From the NCBI GenBank assembly GCA_003254925.1, contig QANZ01031063.1, positions 134,150-198,149 of the forward strand: a DNA stretch of 64,000 bases, in the 5' to 3' direction. Position numbers and translations under genes: made by a program. Positions 1 to 12,040 of this stretch are shown piece after piece (position 1 is the first letter of the stretch; every line of letters starts with the position of its first letter). The notes under the pieces are model-generated. The model had not been told where the DNA came from, searched no databases, and saw nothing but the letters and a program-made list of their open reading frames with translations. Origin of the DNA: Chamaecrista fasciculata. Taxonomy: Eukaryota; Streptophyta; Magnoliopsida; Fabales; Fabaceae.

Positions 1-390
1 ACTTTTTACTATCTAATTATCATGAGATTTATCCAAGTGACTTATAATTTCTCCAAGTTGAAGACAGATGTAATTTAATTATTTAAGCATGAGATTTATC
101 CAAGTGGTTTATAAATTGTGAAAATCACAATATATTTATGGTTATAAATAAAAGAAGGAAACTATTTAAGAGCACATCATGATCAGACTTGAAGATAAAA
201 ATATAAAGAATGTGTAGTTTTATTTTTACTTTTTTGAGGTTTTTTTTAAAAAAGAAATAAATTTGATAGGAATTTTTTAAAAATGACAAATTTACTAAAA
301 AAATTGGTTATCTAATCAAATTATTCTATATTCATATGTCAAACTATAGAAAATGTTTATGTGTCAAACATCCATCAAAATCAGTTTCTT
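1..390. other. AT-rich non-coding stretch
   Basis: No coding, RNA or repeat structure was recognised. It lies 3' of the F-box gene and could contain its 3' untranslated region. Confidence 0.4.
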
Positions 391-1053
391 CTATGTGAGA
401 TCATTGCCTTCAACGTAAATTGGAGGGCATATAAACTCAAAGACACCAGATTTTTCATTGAATTTTTTCCAGTTATTATCCTTTCCAAGGCTAAGAACAT
501 ACCAATTGCCAATGTCAGATTGATTACTTACAACATTAGAAACAAAAATTTTGAATTCCCCGGTGCGAGGAACACGAACTATAGCGCAAAAAGGGTACGT
601 CAGCATTCTACTGTGTATTGGAGGAAGTTTAAGAGCCTTCATGGTAACAAGATTAGCAACATGAAGATCTCCGGAACGATAATGGTAAAGCAGATTTATG
701 CCACAAGAACTATTCAAAAATCGTCCAAGAAAATTAGGACTAAACTCTGTAGTGACTTCATACTCCCCATTTTCATTAATATTCAAGAGTTGGGCACCAT
801 ATGGATAAGTTATTCGTTGAATGAAAATGCCGGGTTTCACACAGAGGAGCTGTGCCTCGGAAAAATAAGGCTTGCTGGTTATGTTGGCCCAAGCTTTGCA
901 AATATAAATTGCACTGCTAAAAAGGTCATCAGCAGGTACCCTTGTCAAGATATCAGCCATGATGTCATCATAGAGGCATGTAATTAGGTTCTTGTTTGGG
1001 GACTCAAAGCTGCTGTTATTTCTTCCTTCTTCATCTTTCTTCTCAACGTCCAT
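391..1053 (-). CDS. Short F-box protein, probably C-terminally truncated
   Basis: The start chosen is the ATG at 1053 (MDVEKK...), because the longer reading begins at a TTG. This gives about 220 residues. An F-box lies near residues 25-70, with the pattern LYDDIMADILTRVPADDLF followed by a K-W pair (ICKAWANIT). F-box proteins bind SKP1 in SCF ubiquitin ligases and recruit substrates through a C-terminal domain. Here the remainder resembles the start of an F-box-associated beta-propeller domain, with segments such as GDLHVANLVTMKALKLPP and GNWYVLSLGKDNNWKKF. The frame stops at 391, well short of the 350-400 residues usual for such proteins. It may be a truncated pseudogene or a genuinely short paralogue. 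Substrate unknown. Confidence 0.6.
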   Translation of the reverse strand: MDVEKKDEEGRNNSSFESPNKNLITCLYDDIMADILTRVPADDLFSSAIYICKAWANITSKPYFSEAQLLCVKPGIFIQRITYPYGAQLLNINENGEYEVTTEFSPNFLGRFLNSSCGINLLYHYRSGDLHVANLVTMKALKLPPIHSRMLTYPFCAIVRVPRTGEFKIFVSNVVSNQSDIGNWYVLSLGKDNNWKKFNEKSGVFEFICPPIYVEGNDLT

Positions 1054-2180
1054 TTTGTGTTGTTTCAAAGCCTTGATACAGTTAAAACAAAATCTTGAAT
1101 ATTGGTCAGAAAAGTTAGATTGAAGATCATAAGATCCTTATTATATTTCAAAATACAAATAAGATTCACATTTTAGCAATGGCCTAATAATTGAAATATT
1201 TAACAATAAATACAATACTTGCATATATAGCCTTAAAACAATGAAGAATAATACCCTCCCTTCATTAATCCAGAACCCATGCATATAATAGACTGCCATA
1301 CCATTCCAGCATAGGAGGATTTGTTCAGCATTCAAGAAGAACAACCAAAATGAGAAATAACCACAAAGAAAGACATTTAATTCATGCAAATATGAAAAAG
1401 AACAAATGAAGTGGAGTTCAGCATATGGGAATTTGTTCTGCAAATTGAGATTTTGCTCTAATTCACAAAACAATCTGACAAGGAAACACTCCATGAGATT
1501 GTGATCTTGACTGATCTTACAATCAAGATGACAATCTTAATCACCATGCCTGGAGTATTTGAATTTAATAAGAAATTCAAACACCTATACAAACTGAGAG
1601 CCACCATGGATGAGAGAATAAGAAATTGGGCCCTAGCTCTAACTATCTAAAATACTAGACAGTGCACTTTTGTACCAAAGTTTTTTAATAAACTAGAGTC
1701 TAAGAGTTTTTCTCAATCTAATAGCCTACAAAGTTGCTTCTATCCACACAAAAATTGCTCACTTATAACGGGAAAAACATATGGGACTCATAATTGCTGC
1801 TACTTATTAGATCTCTTGGTCATTTAAGGATATATATTTTTTTCCAATCATGGCCACTTTGACTAATATTAATGAAAAAGACTTGTTTATGGCCAAACAC
1901 AGAAAATACTTTGTAGGGAGAGAATAGAGATATAACCTAATTTGATAATTTCTACATCTTAGTTACCTTACTTTTTGGTCCTTTTTCATGTTAAAATGAA
2001 AATTGTGGCAAATGAACCGGACCTAGAGTGACTATTGAGGCATGATCAACTTTAATATATTAATCAAGGGGAATTTTTTTTTTTTGGTCCCAATAATACA
2101 ATAATTATCTGGATGAACTTCCTGGGTCAACTACCTTATGCTGATGGAAATCCCCACTGGCCCTATTCTTGTATCTCTTT
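1054..2180. other. Upstream region of the F-box gene; nothing definite
   Basis: An open frame of 117 codons at 1141-1494 (-) is rich in Leu, Phe and Tyr, matches nothing I recognise and is probably chance. The F-box promoter should lie here, but no convincing TATA box was fixed. Confidence 0.35.
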
Positions 2181-2542
2181 CTAGTGAGATATTACGATTA
2201 GATGGCATACTGTTTTATTTTGAGTGTCATGTAGTCCTCGTAAGTATGCCACTTCAGCTCGTAACATCTCCACTTCTTGTCGGAGGTCTTCAATATGGTG
2301 TACACATCCTGAAACAGGATTGTGGTGCCAAGCTTCGGCTTCATAGATGGCTGCTCTTATAACTTTTTTTTTTCTTTTTTCACAATCATTTGGAGGAAGA
2401 AGTTTGAGGAGGCTTGAGAAATTTTTTTACCCAAAAATGCTATGAATTTTTTTTGTAAAATCGGATTTTGTTTTTTCGAAATGTGATGCGTAAATACATG
2501 TCGCACACATCTTCTTCTCAAGTATGTGCAAGCTCCACACTT
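2181..2542 (-). pseudogene. LOB-domain (LBD/AS2-like) gene remnant
   Basis: LBD proteins are plant-specific transcription factors with a CX2CX6CX3C zinc block, a GAS block and a leucine-zipper-like end. Minus-strand reading from 2542 gives KCGACTYLRRRCVRH, which fits the zinc block, although the fourth Cys is not found where expected. After a decayed stretch with GKKISQ comes a shifted frame with AIYEAEAWHHNPVSGC, then spaced leucines (IEDLRQEVEMLRAEVAYL) as in the LBD coiled coil. It stops at TAG 2181-2183. The two halves are in different frames and poly-A runs sit between them, so this is a broken copy. Sequence 5' of 2542 was not assigned. No intron is visible, so a processed copy is possible. 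Confidence 0.62.
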
Positions 2543-3597
2543 ATCACTGTGAATGAGGCATTTGAACCCTGAATAAAATGAGATAAGACTTCGAGTTCGT
2601 CGTCTTAATTCTCTTTGAAGCTCTTTGGGTTCTCTTGTTCTCTCTCCTCCATGGTTTCAACAACATATAAAGACGGAAAAGGGATTTTGATCTGGGACAC
2701 AATTTCATGTTTACTTGATTTCGCGTAGATGTTTTCGGTGCCACCCTTCATTGTCTTTTGTCGCTGTATTATTATTATTATATATATTATGATCTCCCTG
2801 AGTTACAATTTTAAAGTCCCAATTTTGTTGATCAGTTTTGATTAAAAGGAAAATTGCAAAAGGTTCATATTTTGCTCCTATGGGGTATTGATTGGGACAT
2901 ATTGAATTTTGTGGGAGAATTCTAGCAATTTGTGCTAGTTACAATACTTGGTCACAGTGTGGGCTTTTATTATATTTAATGGGATATGTTTTAATTATTT
3001 TGCTCATATTTGTTTCTAATGACCAATTTAGACCCCATATTGAAATTAGCCTCAAAATATTATTTCCTTTGGAAATTTATTTTCCTTAAATTCTGAGGCG
3101 CTGAAATATTATTTGTCTAGTTTCCATAACTTTTGAATTCTGAGTTTAGGATGTGTTTCTCAGAATTGTTAAGATTTATGTGCATATTTTATGAGTTATT
3201 ATCGACTTGTACAATTTTGTTCTCTCACTAAAATTACCGGTTGATATGTAAAATATTTATGGCCTGGTATTATGCATATAGATTGTAATCTTGTGACCAA
3301 AATCAATTTTGAAGCCTCTTTTTGGTCAATATCTTTTGTTATGGAAATTAGTTTTCTTTTAGTAGCTTGTAATTGAGTGCTCGCCTATCTTGAGTCTAAT
3401 TACAATGTTACTTTGGTTTGTGGAATAAAATTGTATTGACAATGGACATACCCTATTGGTATGACATAGTTAATACAATCTAGCTATATTGTGGAAATAA
3501 ATTAATTGCTTAATTCAGTAATAATTAATTAATGCAATCCAAGTGGGAGCAATTGCTATTATAATTATGGATGAGTATTAATTAATTAATCGTGATC
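2543..3597. other. AT-rich non-coding stretch
   Basis: A 66-codon frame at 2544-2744 (-) overlaps the presumed 5' side of the LBD remnant but matches no LOB sequence. The rest is AT-rich. A motif ACCCTATTGGTATGACAT near 3447 belongs to the dispersed CCTATCGG series described in the findings. Confidence 0.35.
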
Positions 3598-4160
3598 ATT
3601 ATTACCATAGTTATTAAAACCGGACCGGACCGGCCGGTTGAACTGGGAACCGGCCATTAGGCCGGTCCGAGTCAGTTTAATAACCGACCAGGCAGAGAAC
3701 CGGCCAAAAATGGTGAAACCGGCCTAAACCGGAGGCAAACCGGTCCTGGTTCATATTATTATTATTATTTTTTTTTTTTATTTTAAATTTTTTTTGGTCT
3801 TTTTTTATAATTATGGGTCAAATATTAGAGAATGTTGATTATGAACCAAAATTTGATAGAGAAAGTGATCATAAAATGTCACTTGATGATATTATATTGT
3901 GAACATTATGAAAATTGATTATCCCTATATTAATTCATGTTAATTTATGAAAATTGTATTAATATATTAATGTTATAATTGTATTTTGTAACCTAATTAT
4001 GAATATTTGAATTAAAATTTTATCATATATAGGTTTTTTTATTATTTTTAATTTATTTATTTATCAACGATCCGACCCCGGTTGGACCCCAGTTGAACCA
4101 TTGAACCCCTCCTTCGACCGGTTCAATGGCCGGTCCGGTTTTGATAACCTTGATTATTAC
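3598..4160. mobile_element. hAT-type MITE, 547 bp, with 8-bp target duplication
   Basis: The element spans 3606-4152. Its ends are imperfect inverted repeats: left CATAGTTATTAAAACCGGAC, right (reverse complement) CAAGGTTATCAAAACCGGAC. It is flanked by a perfect 8-bp duplication, ATTATTAC, at 3598-3605 and 4153-4160. The CA...G ends and 8-bp duplication are hAT superfamily hallmarks. The CCGG-rich ends enclose an AT-rich non-coding core, so it is non-autonomous. Relatives sit at 47023-47547 and 63808 onward. Confidence 0.85.
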
Positions 4161-4339
4161 TTTTCAAATTCCTTATTAAGCAATTATTTTGGTTAATCTT
4201 GTGCCAATATTATTTATGATTTATAGGCACAATAAATATTTGTTAGAGACAAAATATTTCATAGGATTCGTGATTGAAATATAATGTTTGTATATTTTGA
4301 TAGTCGTTTTGTGAAATGACTTGAGGTGAAATCTTATTT

Positions 4340-4650
4340 TGAATTACTCATAAATTTCACCTTGATAAGCCTTGCGGTATTTTGGTGTGTCTCATGGAAC
4401 TTATATTTAAGTGAGTGCTTAATAAATTTAGTTTGCACTCTTGTTTCTCCATAATAAACTTTCCAATTTTGAAAATTCATCAAATAATTTTATAAGAATC
4501 CCTTAAGCTTCTGCTATTGACAATTTATGTTTTGCTCAAGTGTATACTAATCAAGTTACATTTTTTTAGTATACTTGGGAAATACTTGAGCAATTTCGCA
4601 AGGGATTATTGGAAAGTTAACAAAATATTATTAGGTACTTACAAAGTACT
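4340..4650 (+). mobile_element. Degraded Ty1/copia pol segment (first copy)
   Basis: Bases 4361-4460 resemble 5430-5530 (shared blocks such as GAGTGCTTAA). Bases 4560-4650 resemble 5690-5760 (GATTATTGGAAAGTTAAC; GGTACTTA). Conceptually they encode decayed versions of the copia reverse transcriptase tail and RNase H linker. No frame stays open. This looks like a second copy or internal duplication of the same element as 5281-6340. Confidence 0.45.
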
Positions 4651-5280
4651 GCAAATTATTTGTATATTAGTTGTGGATTTACCCTATCGGTAGAACATAG
4701 CTAATATGCAATTTGGTGATACATGCCCTTTTGTATATTAATTGTGTATTTACCCTATCGGTATGACATAATTAATATGCAATTTTGTAGTATATGCTTA
4801 TATCTTGTCAGCATTAACTTTTGTTTATAATGTTTCCAGTGTTTGCTGTATCCTATCGGTATGGAGACAATGGATACATTTTATGTTGATCCCTCTTCAT
4901 TCTTCAAATTTTCTATATATAAGTGTTTTCACATTTTATAAAGTTGCATAAGCTGATTTTGAGGGAAACTTTATGTTAATTATAATTATGTTTGAAACAA
5001 GGTTAACATTTCCCAATTGCCATTATAGACTATATCAGATTCTGTTTTAGCAACTCTTGTGTTGTGAAAACTTTATATGGGACTAATTATGATGATTGGT
5101 TTGAGTCGTTAAATTTTTTTTTATTTGATAATCTTAAATGATTATTTGACTACGAGGGATCTTGGCCTAACAATTTTATTAGTTTGATGTTGCTGACATG
5201 ATTTATTTTAAATTTTGGTATGAGTATTTCATGTAAAATACTTGAGGGAATGTATCTTCTAAATTGTTGATAAGGATTTC

Positions 5281-6767
5281 ATTATTCTTATGTTTTATGT
5301 CGATGATATCCTTATAGCTAGCAGCAGCATGAGTCTCCTGAATGAGACAAAGCATTTAGTTAGCCACTTCGGTATTAAAGACCTTGGATGGATTATATAT
5401 ATATATATATATATTGGGGATAAATTCACCGTGCTAGGTCTTGTGGCATTTTTTGGCTTGTCTCAGGGTGCTTAATTTGATTGAGTGCTTAAGAAATTTA
5501 ATATGCACTTTTGTTCTCCATGTTCATTACCCCATTCAAAAAGGTGAAAAGCTTTCCAACTTGCAATGTCCTCAAAATGAGTTTGAGAGGACTAAGACGA
5601 CGAAAATCCTTACCTCTGTTGTTGGTGTTTTGATGTATACTCAGGTGTACACTCGCCCAGATATAGCTTGTGCTATAAGTGTACCAAGTATGCACTTGAG
5701 TGATCCTAGTAAGGATTGTTGGAAAGTTGTGATGAAGGTCATGAGATACCTATAAGGTACTTATAATTATATGTTGACCTTCAAAAGATCTGATTCGATT
5801 GAAATTTTCGGCTACTCGAATACAGATTGCGTTAGCTGAAGTAGATGATCCAAAATCTATGTCCAGCTGTGTGTTTGTTAAGTGTGGAAGGGTTGATTCG
5901 GTTTAAAGTGTCAAATAGACACTTACAACCAATTCTACTATTGAAGCAGTATATATCGCTTGTTATGGATGAGGAAGTTAATTTGTAAGATGTACATCAT
6001 TAAAGGTATGCCACTTCCTTTGACCATTTATTGTGATAATGCTTCTATTTATGCTTCTCTCATAATCAGAGGAATCAAGTTGAATGACACATTTTGATGT
6101 GAAAATTCATGTTTGTACGAGAGAGAAGATTGCTGAATCTCAAACTCATTGTGCATATCCTTGATAATTATATGTTTGTAGATCCGATGACTAAGGACTT
6201 ACTTGTGGAAGTTTTTCACTTTATGTTACCCACATGGGTATTGTACAGTCCTTTGACGATGTCTCGGTTTAGTGGGAGTCTGAGTAGGCATTGTTGGATG
6301 CAGTCGAAGCCTTTTAAGAGGCGTTTTGATGTTATTTGATTTCATCTGTTGGATTTAATCCAACTTGGGTCCATATTTAGTTGTTGAGACTACGTGAATT
6401 TGAATTTACTACATTGTTTTCCATATCGAATTCAATGTATTGTATAGTCTCTCTTCTGGATTATGTGATATTTTGATCCAAATTAATTCTAATGGTGACG
6501 TCATTACATTGTTTTCCCTATCGGACTCAATGTCTTGTTTATTGACTCACTTATGAATTTTGTATCGCTTAATATCATTCTATGATCCAATTTTTGGTAA
6601 TGAGAATTTGTTACTTTATGACATTGTTTTTTCCCATCGGATTCAGCGTTTGTGTATTGTCTCATTTTTAATTTATTGAGGCCTGGTGCTAATTGGTAAT
6701 TTAATATATGTTGTCTTATTTTAATATGAACTGAACTTGCTCTTGATTAGTGCTATTCAAGTGAGAG
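5281..6767 (+). mobile_element. Degraded Ty1/copia RT-RNase H region and 3' internal end
   Basis: The frame opening at 5290 contains FYVDDILIASS and FGIKDLG, the copia reverse transcriptase catalytic block (YVDD) and its downstream signature. Further on, YTRPDIACAISV (about 5650) and VMRYL (about 5745) fit the RT/RNase H junction. A decayed RNase H tail including DPMTK is near 6186-6200. Frames break repeatedly. The internal region ends with a purine-rich AAGTGAGAGAC just before TGTTGG at 6768, the usual polypurine tract / LTR boundary. gag and integrase are absent upstream, so the element is deleted as well as decayed. LTR-end style suggests a Tork/SIRE-like lineage, not proven. Confidence 0.65.
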
Positions 6768-7145
6768 ACTGTTGGATTATTTCTATCAAATAATCCTGAG
6801 TGTGGATTAGCACTAATCATAAGCTATAATTTATAATAAAATATTGTCTAATTGGATCTGGTCATACTCTATGAGTGTAATAGAGTCATTCTGTGATAAG
6901 TGAGTCTGACTCTTAACTCATTTTGAGATAGAGGCCCAACCTGCTATCTCGTAAGAAAAGGTTAATCTCCTATCGCATTAGTCTTATTATTCCACCAATA
7001 CCATTAATCCTTTCTTTTAATATATATATATAACTTAATAATATAATAACAATAATAAATATATATTATGTTTATTTATTAGTATATTTATTTATTATTG
7101 TTATTATATTATTAAGTTATACATATATATATATATATATATATA
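6768..7145 (+). mobile_element. Probable 3' LTR start followed by AT-rich inverted repeat
   Basis: TGTTGGATTATTTC at 6768 directly follows a polypurine tract, as a copia 3' LTR would. No matching 5' LTR was found in the window. Further in, a perfect 30-bp inverted repeat pairs 7032-7061 with 7089-7118 and is followed by a (TA)n run to about 7145. The 3' limit of the LTR is unclear. Confidence 0.45.
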
Positions 7146-7410
7146 TTGAATTAAAGGAAAGGAGATGTGTTAAGGGTTTTTGGTGCAAATTGGAATGGCG
7201 GTGGAGTTTGTTTGCTGGTTGGTCTGCTTCATGACTCAAAAAAATCTTCCTTTCCATCTCTTGCGTTTCTTTCTTTCGTGTAGTACAGGGACCATTTTGG
7301 ATACTACCTGAATCATCACCAATCAACAAATCTTTGGGATGTTCAGCACATACAGGTTCTGAAATTTCTATCTCCCACACTTGTTGAATTTCTAAATTAA
7401 GTTTAGCATA
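7146..7410. other. Unassigned stretch with an unrecognised open frame
   Basis: An 87-codon frame on the minus strand (7117-7380) is fairly hydrophilic and includes PKDLLIGDDSGSIQNGP. I do not recognise it. It ends abruptly where UGT homology begins near 7411, so it may be a captured or deleted fragment. Confidence 0.3.
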
Positions 7411-7461
7411 TAGGCCCTGTTTCTATGTGCAACAGAGACATCAAAGACAAAGTATACAGAG
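7411..7461 (+). pseudogene. UGT73-type glycosyltransferase pseudogene 1, 5' fragment
   Basis: About 50 bp encode IGPVSMCNRDIKDKVYR, matching IGPVSLCNREFKEKAHR of the intact gene at 21222-22676. Everything encoding the first 245 or so residues is missing upstream. The fragment is cut at 7461 by the copia element 7462-12287 and resumes at about 12310. Confidence 0.7.
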
Positions 7462-7694
7462 TATTAAGAAAATGTAAGCAGAGAAGAAAATCAAGTTTGA
7501 GAGAAATGAAATGTGATTAAATTCATTATAACGAAATTACAGAGAAGTCTATTTATAGACTTGAAGTTACACGTGAGAGCTAGAAACAGAAAGCTAACAG
7601 AATGAAACTAAAATGCCAACTGAGCACAACTGATTCTGACAGCTAAGCAAACGAATTCTAAACAGAATTCTAGTTAACAATTGCATACTCTTCA
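7462..7694 (-). repeat. 3' LTR of copia element at 7462-12287
   Basis: It is nearly identical to 12055-12287. On the element strand it starts TGAAGAGTATGCAATTG and ends ...CTTAATA rather than with a canonical CA. Confidence 0.85.
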
Positions 7695-10600
7695 TTATCC
7701 CCCCTTAAACTGAGGGTACTTGTCACAAACCCTCAGTTTACTCTTGAGCACACTGAAACGATTATGAGCCAAAGGTTTGATAAAAATATTAGCTGTTTGG
7801 TCGAGAGATAGAATATGAACTACATCAAGAGCACCCTGAATGACTTTGTCTCGTACAAAAAAGATATCTAATTCCATATGCTTAGTCTTATTATGAAGAA
7901 TAGGATTTCTAGATAAAGCAACTGCACTTAAATTATCACAGAACACAAGAGGTTTAGATGCTTGTGGTAGACATAATTCTTGCAATAAAGAAGATACTCA
8001 TGTGATTTCTGTAACCAAAGAAGCAATGCCACGATATTCAGCTTCTGTACTTGATCTAGCAACTGTAGGTTACTTTTTAGAACTCCAAGAGGTCAAACTT
8101 GACCCTAGATACAAAGCAAAGCCAGATGTTGACCTTCTATCATCTGGATCATTAGCCCAATCTGCATCACAAAAACCAGTTAACTTGAAAGAAGAGGCAG
8201 AACTGAGTTGAAGACCATGTGTATTAGTCCCTTTTAGATATCGAAGAATTCGTTTTACTGCCACCCAATGCTCTTCAAGAGGATTTCCCATAAACTGACA
8301 CACTTTGCTAACAGAAAAACTTAACTCAGGTCGAGTAATGGTAAGATATTGCAAGGCACCTACAATAGACCTATATAATTGAGGATCTGCCATGTAATTA
8401 TCACCATGCTTTGTAAGTTTAAGTCCACCAATCATAGGAGTATTCATAGGATTTGCATCAATCATTTTAGCTCGAGTAAGTAAATCTGAAATATACTTAG
8501 ATTAACATAAATGCAAAGATCCATATGACATTGTTGTTACTTCAATACCAAGAAAGAAATGCAGAGGTCCTAAGTCTTTTAAAGCAAACTCAGAATTAAG
8601 TTGAGACTTAAGAGATTGTATGAAGCTAGAGTTAGAACCCGTGACAATAATGTCATCAACATACACAAGGATATAAGTAACTCCAATTGCAGATTTATGA
8701 ACAAATAAAGAACGGTCACACTTGCTGCCAATAAATCCCAGTTTAGTAAGAGTGTTAGCTAGCTTTTGAAACCAAGCTCTTGGAGCTTGTTTTAGACCAT
8801 AAAGTGACTTATGAAGCTTGCATACTAAGGCCTTATCTTCATTCTCAAAGCCTGGAGGTTGCTGCATGTAAAGATCTTCTTGAATTGTACCATTTAGAAA
8901 AGCATTATTAACATCTAACTGAGAAAGAGACCATCCATTAGTAAGAGCAATTGTAAGTATAATGCGCACTGTAGTTGGCTTTATAACAGGAGAAAAAGTT
9001 TCGGTATAATCAAATTCCTCTTGCTGATGAAAACCCTTAGCTACAAGCCTTGCTTTGTAACGATTAATTGTTCCATCTTGATTTTCTTTAACTCTATAAA
9101 CCCATTTGCATCCAATCTTCTCTCTATTAGCAGGTAAAGGAACTAAAGACCACGTTTTATTCTTCATTAGTGCAGAGTATTCCTCATTCATAGCAGTTTT
9201 CCATAGAGGATTAGACAAAGCAGCCATTGTAGTTGTAGGTAAGACATGACTTAGAAAAGCTTTAGGTTTGAAAATTCCAGCTTTAGCTCTAGTTTGCATA
9301 CAATGACTAGATAAATCATAAGGATTTTGAGATCCTCGATCAACCTGAACAATAGGATTAGCAGTAACACTAACAGAAACATCAGTAGAATCACTAGTAC
9401 CATCATCAGGTGAAACAGAAATTTCATTACTAGTAGAAGCAGTAGACATAATAGGAGATGGTAAAATATTATATGTAACATGTTGGTCAACAGAAATATC
9501 AGTAGAAGGAAGTGAAATTGGAACATTAGCAGAAATTTTAGGAGAGGAATCATATAGAATAGGTGAAGAATTGACAGAATCTGAGAAATTAGAGAAAAGA
9601 GGCAAAGAACAAGGAAACTCATACTCATTAAACTTTACATCTCGAGAGATATAAAGCCTACCAGAAGAAGACAAACACTTATAACCATGATGCTGATGGC
9701 TATAACCCAGAAACAAGCATTTTTCAGACCTATATTGAATTTTGTGATTATTATAAGGCCTTAACAGAGGAAAACAAGAGCAACCAAATACTTTAAGGAA
9801 AGAATAGTCTGGAAATTTGTGAAAAAGAGTCAAAGAAGGTGAGGAAAATTGAAGTAATGGTGTAGGTAAAAGATTAATGAGATAAGTAGCACATAAGAAA
9901 GCATCATCCCAAAATAGTAAAGACATAGATGCTTGAGCTAGCAAGGACAAACCAAGTTCAGTAATATGTCTGTGTTTTCGCTCAACAGTACCATTCTGTT
10001 GATGAGCATAAGGACAAGAGACTCGATGAGAAATGCCATGTGTTTGAAGAAAAGAAGTAAAGGACCTGAACTCTCCACCCCAATCAGATTGTAGAGCTTT
10101 GATTTGTGTTTAATTGATTTTCAACAAGGATTTTGAACTTTTGAAAGACAGAAAAGGCTTCACCCTTAGTTTTAATAGGATAAATCCATGTGTATCTGCT
10201 AAAAGCATCAATGAAGCTAATATAATATCTAAAGCCATTTCTAGAAGGAGTTGGTGAAGGACCCCAAACATCCGTGAACACTAATTCAAGAGGCATAGAA
10301 TATGAATGCAAGGAAGGAGGAGAAGGAAGTTTGTGCAATTTGCCATAACAGCATGCATCACAAAAATCAGTCACAGTTTTATTATTAACTCTGATGTTAC
10401 ATTGCTTAAGAACATGAGAAACTACAGCAGAATGAGAGTGACCAAGACGTCGATGCCACAAAGTATAAGAGTCACTAGAATTAGAATTAATTTCATCAGA
10501 ATTACAAGAAACAAAATCTGTGACAGCAGAATTACAGCTGAAAACTGAATTTGCAGAATGAGAACTAGGTAAATGTGTGAGAGGAAACTTGTCAAAACAA

Positions 10601-12029
10601 TATAGACCATCAGACCTAAGGGAACCCTAAAGAAGTATATCCTTGGTTGCCTGCGATTTAACAAAACAGACATTAGGATGAAACTCAAAGAAAACTTGAT
10701 TATCTTGAGCAAATTTACTAACACTTAAAAGATTCTTGGTTATGGCAGGAACATGTAATAGATTATTTACAGAAAGATGAATATTAGGATTATATGGAGA
10801 AGAAATAAAGGATTGACCAACATGTGTAATAGAAAGAGGATTACCATCACCAATGTAAACTTGCTCATTACCGATATATGAACCACTATTGATGAGATTA
10901 GATGAATTATTTGTGAGATGAGTAGATGCTCTCGAATCTGGAAACCAAGCATTATCTTGAAGAGTTGCTGGTGTAGCAATCATAGCAGACATAGGACCAG
11001 AAGTAGGATTAGGAGCTCGAAACTGTGGAGTAAAAACAGGCTTGGAAAATGATGAACTAGATCCAGCAAAATTTGGTAACTGATAACAGGTAGCTGCGAC
11101 ATGACCAGACTTATTACAGAGTTGACAATGAATAGGAGGCCTTTGATAAGAACCAAAACCACGACCTCCACCACGAAAGTTATCAGGACGAAAATTATTG
11201 CCTCGAAAATTAGACTGAAATCTACCACCACGAAAATTATTGCTTCGAAAATTGCCTCTATAAGGAAATCTACCAGCATTAGGATTGAACTGATTAAATC
11301 TCTCAACATCACCATGAGTAGCAACATTAGCAGAAATAGATGAATCAACAGGCTTAAGGAATTTAGCAATCTGTATCTCTTGAGTAATAAGAAAAGAGTG
11401 TAATGCAGAAACAGAGAGAGGCTCAGAACGCAAATTAACAGATGTGATAAAAGCTCCATATTCTTCAGGTAAACCTTCGAGAATGCATCTTATATGCTTT
11501 GCTTCACTAACCTCAGAGCCAATAGCTCGTAACTGATCAACTAATGCTTTAATTCGAAGTAAGTACTCATTAATAGGACGAGTACCTTTCTTAGTATTCC
11601 TCAGCTCATCTTGATACTGATGAATCTTCGCAGCCATGTGATTACCAAAATATTCGATGATCTTATCCCAAACTTCAAAAGAACGCGAGCAACCAACCAC
11701 AAGTCGAAGCATAGAATCTCCGAGTGAAGCAAACAACCAGGAAAGTAATAACTGATCTTGCTTTTGCCAAGAAACATACTCTGGATTGAGCTTTTTAGCA
11801 ACACAATCTGCATCAGTGAGATAACTTTGAGGAACCAAAGTTTCTCCGCCAAGGAACTTCTCAAGACATGACCACGAACTGCAGCTACTATTTGTTGACG
11901 CCATAACAGAAAATTACTGTCATCAAGTTTTGTACCAATCTTATGACTAAAAGAAACAAGTGGAGAAGGAGAAGTAGAAGAAGATGATGGTGAAGACGCA
12001 AGATTAGAAGCGGGAGAAGAAATCGACAT
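7695..12029 (-). pseudogene. Copia gag-pol polyprotein, frameshifted
   Basis: Reading from 12029: gag starts MSISSPASNLASS and continues in a second frame from about 11904 (UBN2-like gag, then zinc knuckle CQLCNKSGHVAATC near 11115). The GAG-pre/integrase zinc block LWHRRLGHSHS...CDACCYGKLHKLP is at about 10340-10460 and the integrase core spans about 9950-10340. Reverse transcriptase with LVYVDDIIVTGS lies near 8650, and RNase H is split among 8070-8465 and 7695-7985. At least four frameshifts or stops (near 11900, 10625, 10110, 8505 and 8070) break it, so it cannot make a full polyprotein. Confidence 0.85.
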
Positions 12030-12040
12030 GCTTAATTGCT

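Noticed and set aside
361-987. 208-codon open frame on the plus strand
   Set aside because: It begins at GTG and is the antisense shadow of the F-box gene, which has a recognisable domain.
1141-1494. 117-codon minus-strand frame as a membrane protein gene
   Set aside because: It is hydrophobic mainly through AT-rich codons, matches no known family and has no start context.
2138-2362. 74-codon plus-strand frame
   Set aside because: It is antisense to the LBD remnant and matches nothing.
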